Shown piece after piece: positions 16,444 through 25,275 of a stretch of 54,870 nt of DNA; position 1 is the stretch's first letter; each line of letters begins with the position of its first letter. The notes under the pieces are model-generated. The model worked only from the letters and a program-made list of their open reading frames with translations, searched no databases and was not told where the DNA came from. Both the position numbers and the translations under genes were made by a program. Source of the DNA: Nocardioidaceae bacterium (GTDB lineage Bacteria; Actinomycetota; Actinomycetes; Propionibacteriales; Nocardioidaceae); assembly GCA_029266455.1 (NCBI GenBank), contig JAQSWV010000012.1:1-54870 (forward strand), given 5' to 3'.

Positions 16444-18060
16444 ATGGCGGTGAATGAGACGGCGGACGTCCTGATTTTGGCGCGGCAGGCTCACGGAGCA
16501 CACGACTGGGCCACTGCCGCGGCGCACTTCGATGCCGTCGGGGCCGAGGGACTCACGGCCGGCGACCTTGCAGCATACGCAGATGCCCTGTGGTGGCTCG
16601 GCCGCGTCGAGGACAACCTGCGGGTCCTGGCCGCTGCGTGCGAGACGTATCAGGCGGACTCCCGACGGGCCGAGGCCGCGTGGGTGGCGACCGTGCTCGG
16701 GATCTTCCACATGGGCCGGGGCGACGAGCCGCAGGCGATGGGCTGGATCGGCCGCGCTGGACGCCTACTGGAGGGGATTCCGGAATGTCCTGCGCACGGG
16801 CTGATGATGCAGGTAGCCGATGTGGAGACGAGCCTGCAGGCTGGGAATCCTACGGCAGCCGTAGAGGCGGCCCGCCGGATGCAGGCCCTCGGCAACCGGA
16901 TCGGCGAGCCCGGCCTGGTGCTCCTGGGCGTCAACTGCGAGGGGCGCGCGCTGATCAGAGCCGGCAACGTAGTCGACGGGCTGGCCCTGTTGGACGAGGC
17001 CATGGTCACTGCTCTGGGCAGCCGCCTCGGACCGTTCGTGTCGGGGAGCCTCTTCTGCCACACCATCGCGTCGTGTCACGAGGTCGGCGACATCGGCCGG
17101 GTGAAGCGCTGGACCGAACTGACCGAGGACTGGTTGTCCACACTCCCCGGAGTCGGGGTGTTTGGCGGCCTGTGCGCCGTGCATCGGGCTCAGCTCCACG
17201 TCCTCCGGGGCGCATGGGAGGAGGCCGAACGCTCGGCGCTGCGGGTGGTGGCAGACCTCGACGCGATGCGGGTCGACTATGCGGCGGAGGCTTGGTACGT
17301 GGTCGGTGAGGCACGCAGGTTGCGCGGCGACCCCACCGCCGCCGATGCCTACAAGGAGGCGCACGCCCGCGGACGGGACCCGCAGCCGGGACGAGCGCTG
17401 TTGCAGCTCCAAAGAGGCGACGCCGCCGGGGCCGCCACCTCGGTGCGCATCGCCGTGACGGCAATGGGCGACGACCCCCTGCGTCGGGCGCCGCTGTGCG
17501 CTGCCGCGGTCGAGATCACCGTCGCTGCGGGCCGGCTGGAGGACGCGCGGACCGCCACGTCGGAGCTCGTGGACACCGCGGCGAGGTTCGCCACGTCGGG
17601 GCTGGAGGCGATGGCGGTCCGGGCGCGAGGCGCGGTGCTGCTGGCCGAGGACCGAGCCGACGAGGCCCTCCCACTGCTCCGGGCCGCCTTCCGACGCTGG
17701 CGCGAGCTGGGCGCGGCATACGAAGTTGCCGGCACCTGTGTCCTGCTCGCTCAGGCCTACCGGTCCCTCGGCGACGAGGCGTCCGCGGCAGCGGAGGACG
17801 CGCAGGCAGAGGCGGCCTTCGAACAGCTCGGCGCACACCGGGTGGTGCAGGAGCCGCCCCCCGGACTGAGCCCGCGCGAGTGCCAAGTGCTGGCCCTGGT
17901 TGCCGACGGCCACTCCAACCGGCAAATCGGCGAGGCGCTCTTCATCAGCGACCGCACGGTCGCTCGGCACCTGACGAACATCTTCCACAAGATCGGGACC
18001 ACCTCCCGGACCCAGGCCGCCCGGTACGCCATCGACCGCGGGCTGACGGCTACCCGGTGA
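16444..18060 (+). CDS. LuxR-family regulator with TPR-like sensor region (no ATPase)
   Basis: A 538-residue regulator made of helical TPR-like repeats (about 1-460) and a C-terminal LuxR helix-turn-helix (about 474-538: LSPRECQVLALVADGHSNRQIGEALFISDRTVARHLTNIFHKIG). There is no P-loop, so it differs from the MalT-like proteins in this window. The ATG at 16444 (MAVNETADV) fits the start of the first helix; a TTG at 16402 with GAGCAGG before it is an alternative. It lies 132 bases upstream of an alpha/beta hydrolase on the same strand, and its close paralogue at 21774-23402 is also near a hydrolase and monooxygenases. A role in controlling the neighbouring catabolic enzyme is inferred. Confidence 0.88.
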   Translation: MAVNETADVLILARQAHGAHDWATAAAHFDAVGAEGLTAGDLAAYADALWWLGRVEDNLRVLAAACETYQADSRRAEAAWVATVLGIFHMGRGDEPQAMGWIGRAGRLLEGIPECPAHGLMMQVADVETSLQAGNPTAAVEAARRMQALGNRIGEPGLVLLGVNCEGRALIRAGNVVDGLALLDEAMVTALGSRLGPFVSGSLFCHTIASCHEVGDIGRVKRWTELTEDWLSTLPGVGVFGGLCAVHRAQLHVLRGAWEEAERSALRVVADLDAMRVDYAAEAWYVVGEARRLRGDPTAADAYKEAHARGRDPQPGRALLQLQRGDAAGAATSVRIAVTAMGDDPLRRAPLCAAAVEITVAAGRLEDARTATSELVDTAARFATSGLEAMAVRARGAVLLAEDRADEALPLLRAAFRRWRELGAAYEVAGTCVLLAQAYRSLGDEASAAAEDAQAEAAFEQLGAHRVVQEPPPGLSPRECQVLALVADGHSNRQIGEALFISDRTVARHLTNIFHKIGTTSRTQAARYAIDRGLTATR

Positions 18061-18192
18061 GGCGACTACGCACAACCGCGTAGGAACGGCCGGAAAGATT
18101 GGTCAATCGCGCCGATGCCGGCCACCCGTCTCACGACCGAACATCCGAGTAGACGCGCCGGACGGCGGCGCCTAGATCGGAGGCGGATCACC

Positions 18193-19032
18193 ATGACCGA
18201 TACAACAGTTCACCGAGCGGTGTCCACCGACGGCACCAAGATCCTCGGACGAGTACGGGGAGACGGGCCGGCGCTGGTCCTGGTCCATGGTGGCATCGGC
18301 GACGGTGAGATCGCCTGGGACGCCCTGCTGCCACAACTCACCGACCGGTTCACGTGCCATCTGCCGAGCACCCGCGGGCGTGGCTTGTCCGGCGACAATC
18401 CGGACCACTCGCCGCCGCGGCTGGAAGACGACGTGACGGCGTACGTCGACAGCATCGGCGAGCCGGTCTACTTGGCCGGCTGGTCGGGCAGTGGGGCGTG
18501 GGTGCTCGGAACGGCCGCGCGCAGTGACGCGGTCGCCGCCGTGGCTGTGCACGAGCCGACGCTGATCCCGGTGATGGGGGAGGACGACCTCGCTCAAACG
18601 CTCCACACCATGGAGCAGGTGGGCATGGCGGCGGCCGATGGCCGGCTGGTCGATGCCATGCACGCCTTCGCCCCGTGGATCTGTACCGACGACGAGGTCG
18701 CCACCCTAGAGCAGACGGACTTTTTCGGACGATGGGCGGACCAGATACCGGCGATGCTCCGCTTCATCCAGGCCGACGCGTCGTACGAGGGGCCACGGTC
18801 CACGGACCCCGAGACTCTCGGACGGATCACCGCACCGGTACTGCTCCTCCAGGGTCGGCAGACCCGACTCGACGCCTTCTTCACGGGTTCGGCGCGGTTC
18901 ATCACCCAGCACGTCGCCGACGCGCAGACGTGGGAATTGCCCGGCGTCGGCCACTTCGCGCCGGTACTCGCACCAGAGTCGGTCGCCGGGGAGCTGATCA
19001 CGTTTTTCGAGGCTGCTCGGCAACCAGCCTGA
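18193..19032 (+). CDS. Alpha/beta fold hydrolase
   Basis: A 279-residue hydrolase with the oxyanion region LVLVHGGIGDG (28-38), the nucleophile elbow GWSGSG with Ser98, and a C-terminal His in VGHFAPV (near 255). Length and layout fit small soluble esterases or C-C hydrolases; the substrate cannot be told. The ATG at 18193 is preferred to upstream in-frame starts because GGAGGCGG lies just ahead at good spacing. It follows the TPR-LuxR regulator on the same strand and may be its target. Confidence 0.88.
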   Translation: MTDTTVHRAVSTDGTKILGRVRGDGPALVLVHGGIGDGEIAWDALLPQLTDRFTCHLPSTRGRGLSGDNPDHSPPRLEDDVTAYVDSIGEPVYLAGWSGSGAWVLGTAARSDAVAAVAVHEPTLIPVMGEDDLAQTLHTMEQVGMAAADGRLVDAMHAFAPWICTDDEVATLEQTDFFGRWADQIPAMLRFIQADASYEGPRSTDPETLGRITAPVLLLQGRQTRLDAFFTGSARFITQHVADAQTWELPGVGHFAPVLAPESVAGELITFFEAARQPA

Positions 19033-19176
19033 CCTCGTCTGCGGCGGCGCGACGAAGCGCACGCTGCCGCACTCCGCTCGTTAGCGCTGGAGCATCTCGT
19101 GCGTCACTTCGTCGCGTAGCCACAGTCCCATCGCGACAACTGCCCCGTGCTGGATCCTGAGCTGTAGTGCCCGCCT

Positions 19177-19545
19177 TCAGTCCCAGCAGAGGCAGAAGGG
19201 GTGACCGGCCGGATCGAGGTAGACCCTGAATGAGTCACCTGCTGCCTGGCCTGGCTGTACTTCGTGCTTCGTGGCGCCAAGGCCCAGTACTTGCGGCTCG
19301 ACCACGTCGACGTCATCCACGGTGAGGTCCAGGTGGAACTGCTGCGGACGCTCACCATCTGGCCATGTCGGCGCAGAGAAATCCTCAGCCAGCTGGAATG
19401 CCAGACGCAGCCCGTCCACCGTGAGAACCACCCAGTCGTCCTCGACGGACGTGACCTGTCCACCGAGGACTTCTGAGTAGAACTCGGCGAGTGCCCTGGG
19501 GTCAGGGCAGTCGAGGACCACGGAGCGCATGCGTGCGATCGGCAT
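19177..19545 (-). CDS. VOC family (glyoxalase/bleomycin-resistance-like) protein
   Basis: A 122-residue single-module VOC protein: MRSVVLDCPDPRALAEFYSEVLGGQVTS at the N-terminus, QFHLDLTVDDVD in the middle and FRVYLDPAGHPFCLCWD at the C-terminus. Two such modules, from a dimer, form a metal or ligand site in glyoxalase, extradiol dioxygenase and drug-binding families. The Asp/His/Glu pattern here does not by itself identify a reaction. The ATG at 19545 begins the first beta strand; the open frame extends upstream without homology. It stands alone on the minus strand. Confidence 0.85.
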   Translation of the reverse strand: MPIARMRSVVLDCPDPRALAEFYSEVLGGQVTSVEDDWVVLTVDGLRLAFQLAEDFSAPTWPDGERPQQFHLDLTVDDVDVVEPQVLGLGATKHEVQPGQAAGDSFRVYLDPAGHPFCLCWD

Positions 19546-19633
19546 AGCCCGGCAGTATGCCACCGGGCGACACCCGCCGTGACTCCGCCGCCGGCCTCCG
19601 GCCCGCGGGCTGCGCGTCGCCGCCCTCCGAGTC

Positions 19634-19658
19634 GCCGGCGGGGGTATCCCCCGCCGGC
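19634..19658. terminator. Strong G+C hairpin, terminator-like
   Basis: GCCGGCGGGGG (19634-19644), a 3-base loop (TAT) and CCCCCGCCGGC (19648-19658) form a perfect 11-bp stem. It sits between the end of the methyltransferase remnant and the VOC gene start, so it could end transcription from the former on the minus strand. No T-tract follows on either strand, which is common for actinobacterial terminators. Confidence 0.5.
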
Positions 19659-19806
19659 ACAGGATCGCCTTGCCCACACTGGAGAGTGGCCATGGGGACG
19701 CGATCAACGCCAGGGACCGAACGTATTGAGAGGGGGATGGTCACGACTCGTTCCCCCGGGCCCGGTGACGTGGGCGATACCAGTGGGGTCGCGTCCTGTT
19801 CATGGG

Positions 19807-20354
19807 CTAGCCCAGTCCGCGGGCATCAGCAGGCTCCACTGTGAGCACCTCCCATTCGCGGAAAGCGCTTTCGATCTCGTCCTGCGAGACCCCTTCGACG
19901 AGCGACCGCTGCATCCAGGTGGGTCCGAAGGCGAGCATCAGCAGCGTGGCACCAGGGGGTGGCCAGGGCCGTGACACCGCGGCCCTCCCGGTGACGTTGC
20001 CGGGCGTCGAGCCCTTGGAAGCAGCCGACGTCGAGAAAGAAGTCGAAGGTGTCGAGATCGGCTTTCGACAGTTCAGTCACATCCCTCACTAGGTAGGCGG
20101 CGCCCCTCGTGTCTGCGCGTGGCTTCTTCGATCGCGGCCGGCACGTTGTCGATGCCCACGGCCTGCCAGCCCATCCGGGACAGCTCGGGGGTGTACTGGC
20201 CACGGCCGCAGCCGAGGTCGAGTGCGCGACCCAGTGGCAGGGAACGCTCTTGTCCCTCGCGGTCGAGCAAACTGGCGATGGTTGACGCCGCCGCGGTTCC
20301 GTAGCGCTCCCCAGGCGTGATCCCGAGCCGGTACATCCGAGCGTACTTCGTCAT
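19807..20354 (-). pseudogene. Class I SAM-dependent methyltransferase with two frameshifts
   Basis: From the ATG at 20354 the frame reads MTKYARMYRLGITPGERYGT and then GRALDLGCGRGQYTPELSRMGWQAVGIDN, a standard SAM-binding motif I plus the motif II acidic turn. Near 20125 the frame shifts and continues as AYLVRDVTELSKADLDTFDFFLDVGCFQGL. Near 19955 it shifts again and runs as GATLLMLAFGP, then TWMQRSLVEGVSQDEIESAF to a TAG at 19807-19809. All parts of a protein of about 180 residues are present, so this is either a recent pseudogene or a gene with two sequencing errors. The thiopurine-methyltransferase-like subgroup is a guess. Confidence 0.75.
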
Positions 20355-20554
20355 AGGGGTTGACTCCCTGCTCCGAAGGGCAATCGTTTACGTGGGCCTT
20401 AGGCACACTGCAGCACAACCCTTTTGGCGGCTCGGCTGGTTCTGCCTGGCGTCGGCGTGCGCGGCAAGGGCTCTGACCGGGCCAGGGCTTGCGGTCCAGA
20501 TTGCAGTGGGTTGGACTGGATGCGAGAGCTTTCCTACCCGCGGGAGGCCACAGG

Positions 20555-21544
20555 ATGAGTTCCGCTCGAGCTTTGGCGGTGTCGTTGACTCCGCTGGAGA
20601 GCCGACGCGAGGTGGTGCTCCATGTCGCTGAGCGCGCGGAACAGTTGGGCTACCAAGCCTTCTTCCTGGCGGAGGGCTGGGCCTACGACGCTGGGGTCTT
20701 GCTAGCCGAGGTCGCGACGCGCACGCACACCATCCAGATCGGCACAGGCATCCTCAACATCTGGGGCCGTAGTGCCGCGGGTATAGCCATGTTGGCAAGC
20801 AGCCTCGCCTCGGTCTCAGGCGGGCGATTCGTGCTCGGGCTCGGGGCAGGGTCTCCCGCCCTGGCCGAGGGGTTGCACGACGTGGAGTTCGTCGCGCCCG
20901 TGTTTCACCTCGGGGCCATTGCCCGCGAGGTGACACGGTTGTTGGACGGCGAACGGGTGACTCCCTCCGTGCCGGGGAGGAGCCGACCGTTGAAGCTGGG
21001 CGTCCGGCCCGAGTCGGCGATTCCGATCTACTTGGCGGCGCTCGGTCCTCGGGCCGTCAGGCTGTGCGGCCAAGTCGCGGACGGTTGGGTCCCGTTCCTC
21101 TTCCCGCGCTCAGGGCTCCCAGATGGCGTCCAGCTCCTCCGGGATGGCGTCGCAGACTCCGGGCGTCCCCTGCCCCGGGTGTGTCCAGCGTTGCCTCTTG
21201 CGGTGTCTTCTGATCCTGTCGAGGCTCGGAGGATCGCCTCGTGGTGGGTCATCTTCTACCTCCTCAGCATGGGCCCGCTCTACCGCGAGGCCATGATCAG
21301 GCACGGCCTCGGAGATCCAGTCGCAGCCCTGCTCGAGTCCAATCCGGATGCACGCACGAGTGATGTCCCTGAGTCCGCCCAGGTCCTCGTCGACGAACTC
21401 ACCGTGTGTGGGGATCCTGACCGTGCTCGCACCGCTCTTGACTCCTGGTACGACGCCGGTGCCCAGATGCCTGCCCTGACCCTCCCTCCTGGTCGCGACC
21501 TGGCCGAGCTGGACTACATGCTCGAGGTCATGCGGCCGACCTAG
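20555..21544 (+). CDS. LLM class flavin-dependent oxidoreductase (F420- or FMN-dependent)
   Basis: A 329-residue luciferase-like TIM-barrel protein. Landmarks are AERAEQLGYQAFFLAEGW, THTIQIGTGILNIWGRSAAGIAMLASSLASVSGGRFVLGLGAGSP and AIPIYLAALGPRAVRLCGQVADGWVPFL. Family members use F420 or FMN to oxidise or reduce varied small molecules, so the substrate remains open. The ATG at 20555 has GGGAGG 7 bases upstream, a strong reason to prefer it over the longer frame. It is a single plus-strand gene between minus-strand genes. Confidence 0.9.
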   Translation: MSSARALAVSLTPLESRREVVLHVAERAEQLGYQAFFLAEGWAYDAGVLLAEVATRTHTIQIGTGILNIWGRSAAGIAMLASSLASVSGGRFVLGLGAGSPALAEGLHDVEFVAPVFHLGAIAREVTRLLDGERVTPSVPGRSRPLKLGVRPESAIPIYLAALGPRAVRLCGQVADGWVPFLFPRSGLPDGVQLLRDGVADSGRPLPRVCPALPLAVSSDPVEARRIASWWVIFYLLSMGPLYREAMIRHGLGDPVAALLESNPDARTSDVPESAQVLVDELTVCGDPDRARTALDSWYDAGAQMPALTLPPGRDLAELDYMLEVMRPT

Positions 21545-21773
21545 TGACGCCTGGCATCCGGGCCCTGGTTCCGGTCCAGCATCGATTCGGAAAGCGACTT
21601 TCGGACCGTTCAGCCCATGGCACACGTAGGCGCTAGGTACCCGAACGGGCGTGAGCGGATCGAAATCAGATCACCGAGGCGTTCAGTGCCACTGAGACGC
21701 GTCCTTCCGCCGCCAGTCGCGCGGCCGGACTTTCACCCACTTGCCGAATAGGGCGCGCTTCCAGCTATTTCTC

Positions 21774-23402
21774 TCACACGAGCCGGTGCTGGTAGGCGAA
21801 CGCGGCGGCAGCGGTGCGGGAGCCGACGTCGAGCTTGGTGAAGATGTTGGACAGGTGCCGGGCCACGGTCTTCTCCGATAGCACCAGCGCCTCGGCGATC
21901 TCCGGGTTGCTCTTGCCGCCGGCCACCAGGCGCAGCACCTCAACCTCCCGCGGACTGAGGCCTCCAGGGGTCTCTCCCTCGCTGAGCAGGTCAGCCGCCT
22001 CCCGCTCTGCGGGCTTCGCACCGAGCTCGGCGAAGGTGGTGCGCGCAGCGGTTAGGTCGGCGAGCGCGGAATCCTCATCGCCAAGCAGACGCAGGGCTCG
22101 GCCGACCAGCACCCGGCTGCGCGCGGCCTCGTACGGCGCCGAGAGCCGGTGCCAGCGGTCGAGCGCGTGACGGGCGCCGGCCAGGCCCGACTCGGCGTCT
22201 CCCCGGGCCAACGCGACGTTGGCTTCCGCGTAGCAGCCAGCGGCCCGCAACGCCGTGCAGTCGAACGATACGCCGATGTCACGCAGCTGTTCCGCGAGCG
22301 GCCCGGCCTCCTCAGGCTCGCCGATGTCAAGCAGTACGTCGACGGCGACCGGGAGCACCTGTGAGCGATGCACCGGGTCCTCCCGTTCGGTGAGCAACCG
22401 GCGGACCGCGGCCACGGCGGCGTCCCGACGTCCGCGCTTGAGCCACAGCAAGGCCCGACCGGGCTGGGTGGGGTGCCCGTGCTCTGCAGCCTCGTCGTAG
22501 GCGGTCTCGGCGGCGTCGTACTCGCCGCGCAGGCGATGCACGTCGGCCCGCTCGTAGTGCGCCAGCCCGACCGCCGGATCTCCCCCGGACTCTGCGTACC
22601 GCGCCGCTGCATGGCGAAGCTCGGCGATGGCGTCTTCGAAGGCGCCGTGCAGTTTCATCAGCTGCCCTCGGTGGACGGCGCACTGACCGGTGAACGCGAC
22701 CAGGCCCGGCTGCGCGTCGCACCAGTTCGTGAGGGCGTGCGTCCACTGGCCCGCCCGGTCGAAGTCTGAGATCTCCTGGCAGGCCTCGATCGACGAGCAG
22801 TAGACGACCCCTGAGAAGATCGGCGACACCTCGCCGGCCACGACCGAGATCATTGCCTCGTCGAGCAGGCGCAGACCATCGGCGACGTGCCCCGAGAAGA
22901 TGGAGAGCCGCCCTTGCATGTGCAGGCCCATCGCTAGTAGATCTTGGTCTCCGAAGCGCCGGCCGTACTCCGTGACCTTCGCGGCCGCCTGAAGGGCGTC
23001 GGGAAACTCGCCCTTCATGATGTGGCCGAGCGTGACACGTTCCTGCAGGTAACCCCGCTCCACGACGTCTTGGCCGAGGTCGTCGAGCAGACGCTGGCCC
23101 TTCGAGAGCCAGCCGTTGCCGACCGCGACCTCGCCGGCGCCCCAGAGCGTGGCGGTCAGCCAGTAGGCAACGCGTACCGCGCCGGGTACGTCGCCCAGGT
23201 CGAGTTTGGCCTGGTAGGCCCGCTGCAGGGCCTGCACCACGTCGTTGGTGCGACCGAGCAGGAAGGCGGCGGTCGCCAGCGCCACGAAGTCGTCGGGCTC
23301 GAGCTCGGTGTCGGCTAGGCCCGACAGCGCCTGGTAAGCCGACACCCACTCCCGTCGCTCGTAGGCCTCGCGCGCGCGTCGTAGATCCTGGATCACGCCC
23401 AT
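21774..23402 (-). CDS. LuxR-family regulator with TPR-like sensor region, paralogue of the one at 16444
   Basis: A 542-residue regulator with TPR-like helices (about 1-465) and a C-terminal LuxR helix-turn-helix (about 481-542: LSPREVEVLRLVAGGKSNPEIAEALVLSEKTVARHLSNIFTKLD). It shares layout and many positions with the 16444 protein, for example LLDEAM followed by a CHT/CSS-type segment and FGGLCAVHRAQL/FTGQCAVHRGQL. No P-loop is present. The ATG at 23402 (MGVIQDLRRAREAYERREW) starts the first helix. It is the last gene in a minus-strand run with the membrane protein, two monooxygenases and a hydrolase, and probably regulates that operon. Confidence 0.88.
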   Translation of the reverse strand: MGVIQDLRRAREAYERREWVSAYQALSGLADTELEPDDFVALATAAFLLGRTNDVVQALQRAYQAKLDLGDVPGAVRVAYWLTATLWGAGEVAVGNGWLSKGQRLLDDLGQDVVERGYLQERVTLGHIMKGEFPDALQAAAKVTEYGRRFGDQDLLAMGLHMQGRLSIFSGHVADGLRLLDEAMISVVAGEVSPIFSGVVYCSSIEACQEISDFDRAGQWTHALTNWCDAQPGLVAFTGQCAVHRGQLMKLHGAFEDAIAELRHAAARYAESGGDPAVGLAHYERADVHRLRGEYDAAETAYDEAAEHGHPTQPGRALLWLKRGRRDAAVAAVRRLLTEREDPVHRSQVLPVAVDVLLDIGEPEEAGPLAEQLRDIGVSFDCTALRAAGCYAEANVALARGDAESGLAGARHALDRWHRLSAPYEAARSRVLVGRALRLLGDEDSALADLTAARTTFAELGAKPAEREAADLLSEGETPGGLSPREVEVLRLVAGGKSNPEIAEALVLSEKTVARHLSNIFTKLDVGSRTAAAAFAYQHRLV

Positions 23403-23443
23403 CCCAAGCGACGATACTGACGACAGCCCCGGACCGATACGGT

Positions 23444-24163
23444 TCACGACCTCGGGGTCTTCGTCCTCCCCCACATGCCGACGGCTAGTGGCAGCAGGGC
23501 CAGCAGGGCAGCGGCGGACTGCACGTAGAACTGGACCGCACCGATGGGCACCAGGCGGGCGAGGGCGAACACGATCAGGGCGCCGGCGACCACGCCGTCG
23601 AGTTTCCCTCCCAGAGGACGCGTGCGCATCACGGCCACGGCGAAGGCGGCGCAGCCCAGAAGAAATACCAGCGAGCCGCCGACGAGGAAGGTCAGGAACC
23701 ACTCTCTCAGGGCCGCCTGGGCGGCCTCCATGTCGGCACCGGTCTCATGGGCCGCGATGTGCACGAACTCCAGGCCGGGCAGCACGGCGTACAGGACACT
23801 GCCGATCACCACCGCACCCAGCCCGAGGGCGCTCGGCCGCCGATCACCGTGCACCCGGAGGTACTCACGGACCGCGACGAAGGCCACCGCGATCGCCGCC
23901 GAGGCGAGCACAGCCGCGAAATGGGCGAGCCCCCAGCGCGTGAGGTCGGCGGCTGCGGCCTCGGCCACCGCCGCGTCGTCGGGAAGCCGGCCGGGGATGG
24001 GCGGGTGCCACAGAAGGGCACCGAGCAGCAGTACCGGGCCGACGCCCGTCACGATGGCGGCCCACCTCTCCGGCGTGGGCGCTGCCGCTTCGGCGGCTGA
24101 CTTGGCGTTGTTGTCGATTCTGACGGACATGACGAACATCCTGCTTCCGGTAGCGGTCCTCAC
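23444..24163 (-). CDS. Membrane protein of unknown function (seven or fewer helices)
   Basis: A 239-residue protein with about six hydrophobic segments after a polar N-terminus of 30 residues (WAAIVTGVGPVLLLGALLW; LAHFAAVLASAAIAVAFVAV; ALGLGAVVIGSVLYAVLPGL; WFLTFLVGGSLVFLLGCAAFAVAV; further helices to the C-terminus). No family motif is recognised. The GTG at 24163 overlaps the stop of the upstream monooxygenase (GTGA), suggesting coupling; an ATG at 24139 with GGAAGCAGG before it is a good alternative. It lies between the monooxygenases and the TPR-LuxR gene, so a role in uptake or sensing of the operon's substrate is possible but unproven. Confidence 0.75.
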   Translation of the reverse strand: MRTATGSRMFVMSVRIDNNAKSAAEAAAPTPERWAAIVTGVGPVLLLGALLWHPPIPGRLPDDAAVAEAAAADLTRWGLAHFAAVLASAAIAVAFVAVREYLRVHGDRRPSALGLGAVVIGSVLYAVLPGLEFVHIAAHETGADMEAAQAALREWFLTFLVGGSLVFLLGCAAFAVAVMRTRPLGGKLDGVVAGALIVFALARLVPIGAVQFYVQSAAALLALLPLAVGMWGRTKTPRS

Positions 24164-25266
24164 AGGGAGATCGCTGCGTGTGCGGTTGTGTGCTCAGTGA
24201 TGTGCTGGGCGACGTAGGCCGCGTCGCGGCCGACGCCGGGCAGCAGGGAGGACGCGACGGCGTACTGGAACAGCAGCCCGCAGAAGTACAGGCCGGGAAA
24301 ATCCTCTGCGACGCCGCGGTACTCGCGCGGCCAGCCGTCGTCCCCGACAGCGGGGAGATCAATCCAGCGGAATGCGGGCGCGCTGCCGGTGCACCACACC
24401 ACGGCCGCGACGTCGACGACGGTGCCGTCGGCGAGCATGGGACGGCCGTCACGGACGCCGACGACCCTCGCTTCGCGCCGGATGACCCCCCGGTCGGCCA
24501 GGTCCCTCGCCCGTACCCGCCCGACCGGGATGCCGTGCGCGCGGAAGTGGCGCATCATCCTGCGGCCCACAGGGGTGCGCCGGGTGAGGACGTGGCGCGC
24601 GAGGAACGCGAAGACCGGCACGAACGCCCGGTCGGCCAGTGAGCCGGGACGGAACGGCTCGTGGCCGGGGTCCCGGCCACTGAGCGTCACCGGACGGTCG
24701 GCGGCCAGCTCCTGGGCGATCTCGCAGCCGGAGTTGGCTGCCCCGACCACCAGCGTCGGGCTGGCCGGTGACTGGTCGGGGCGCTGGTACTGGCTCGAGT
24801 GCAGCTGTTCGATGCCGGGATCGAGCTGCCCCGCGAACTCGGGCAGGCGCGGCACGCAGCCGTTACCCCCGGTGGCCACCACGACGTTCTCGCAGGTGAC
24901 CGTCTCGGCTCCAAGGTGCGCGGTGAACCCTCCTTCGGCCCGGCCCTCCAACCGATCGACCCGGGTGCGCAGGCGCACCGGCAGGTCATGCACCAAGGCG
25001 TACGTCTCGAGGTAGTCGGCAACGTCGTCCTTGCCGGGGAACTGCCGGGACCCGCCCGGAAACGGGAGCCCGGGCAGGCTGTTGTACTTCCCGGGGGTGA
25101 AGAGTCGCAGCGAGTCCCAGTGACGGCGCCAGCTGTCGCCCACCCTCTCGACACCGTCCACGATCAGCAGCTCCCGGCCGCGCCGCTGGAGCTCATACCC
25201 GGTAGCGAGGCCTGCCTGGCCGGCTCCGATGACGAGGGTCTCGATGTGCTGGGTGGCCATGCCCAT
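24160..25266 (-). CDS. Flavin-containing monooxygenase-like oxidoreductase (CzcO type), copy 2
   Basis: A 368-residue FAD/NADPH enzyme. The FAD site is GAGQAG near residue 14, followed by VERVGDSWRRHWDSLRLFTPGKYNSLPG. The second Rossmann motif is VVGAANSGCEIA. The Baeyer-Villiger fingerprint FxGxxxHxxxWP is not present; the equivalent spot reads QLHSSQYQRP. So it belongs with the broader flavoprotein monooxygenases, and ketone oxidation is not assured. It is closely similar along its length to the upstream gene, from which it is separated by 9 bases, which indicates tandem duplication. Its stop overlaps the membrane-protein start. Confidence 0.9.
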   Translation of the reverse strand: MGMATQHIETLVIGAGQAGLATGYELQRRGRELLIVDGVERVGDSWRRHWDSLRLFTPGKYNSLPGLPFPGGSRQFPGKDDVADYLETYALVHDLPVRLRTRVDRLEGRAEGGFTAHLGAETVTCENVVVATGGNGCVPRLPEFAGQLDPGIEQLHSSQYQRPDQSPASPTLVVGAANSGCEIAQELAADRPVTLSGRDPGHEPFRPGSLADRAFVPVFAFLARHVLTRRTPVGRRMMRHFRAHGIPVGRVRARDLADRGVIRREARVVGVRDGRPMLADGTVVDVAAVVWCTGSAPAFRWIDLPAVGDDGWPREYRGVAEDFPGLYFCGLLFQYAVASSLLPGVGRDAAYVAQHITEHTTAHAAISL

Positions 25267-25275
25267 CCCCGCCGA

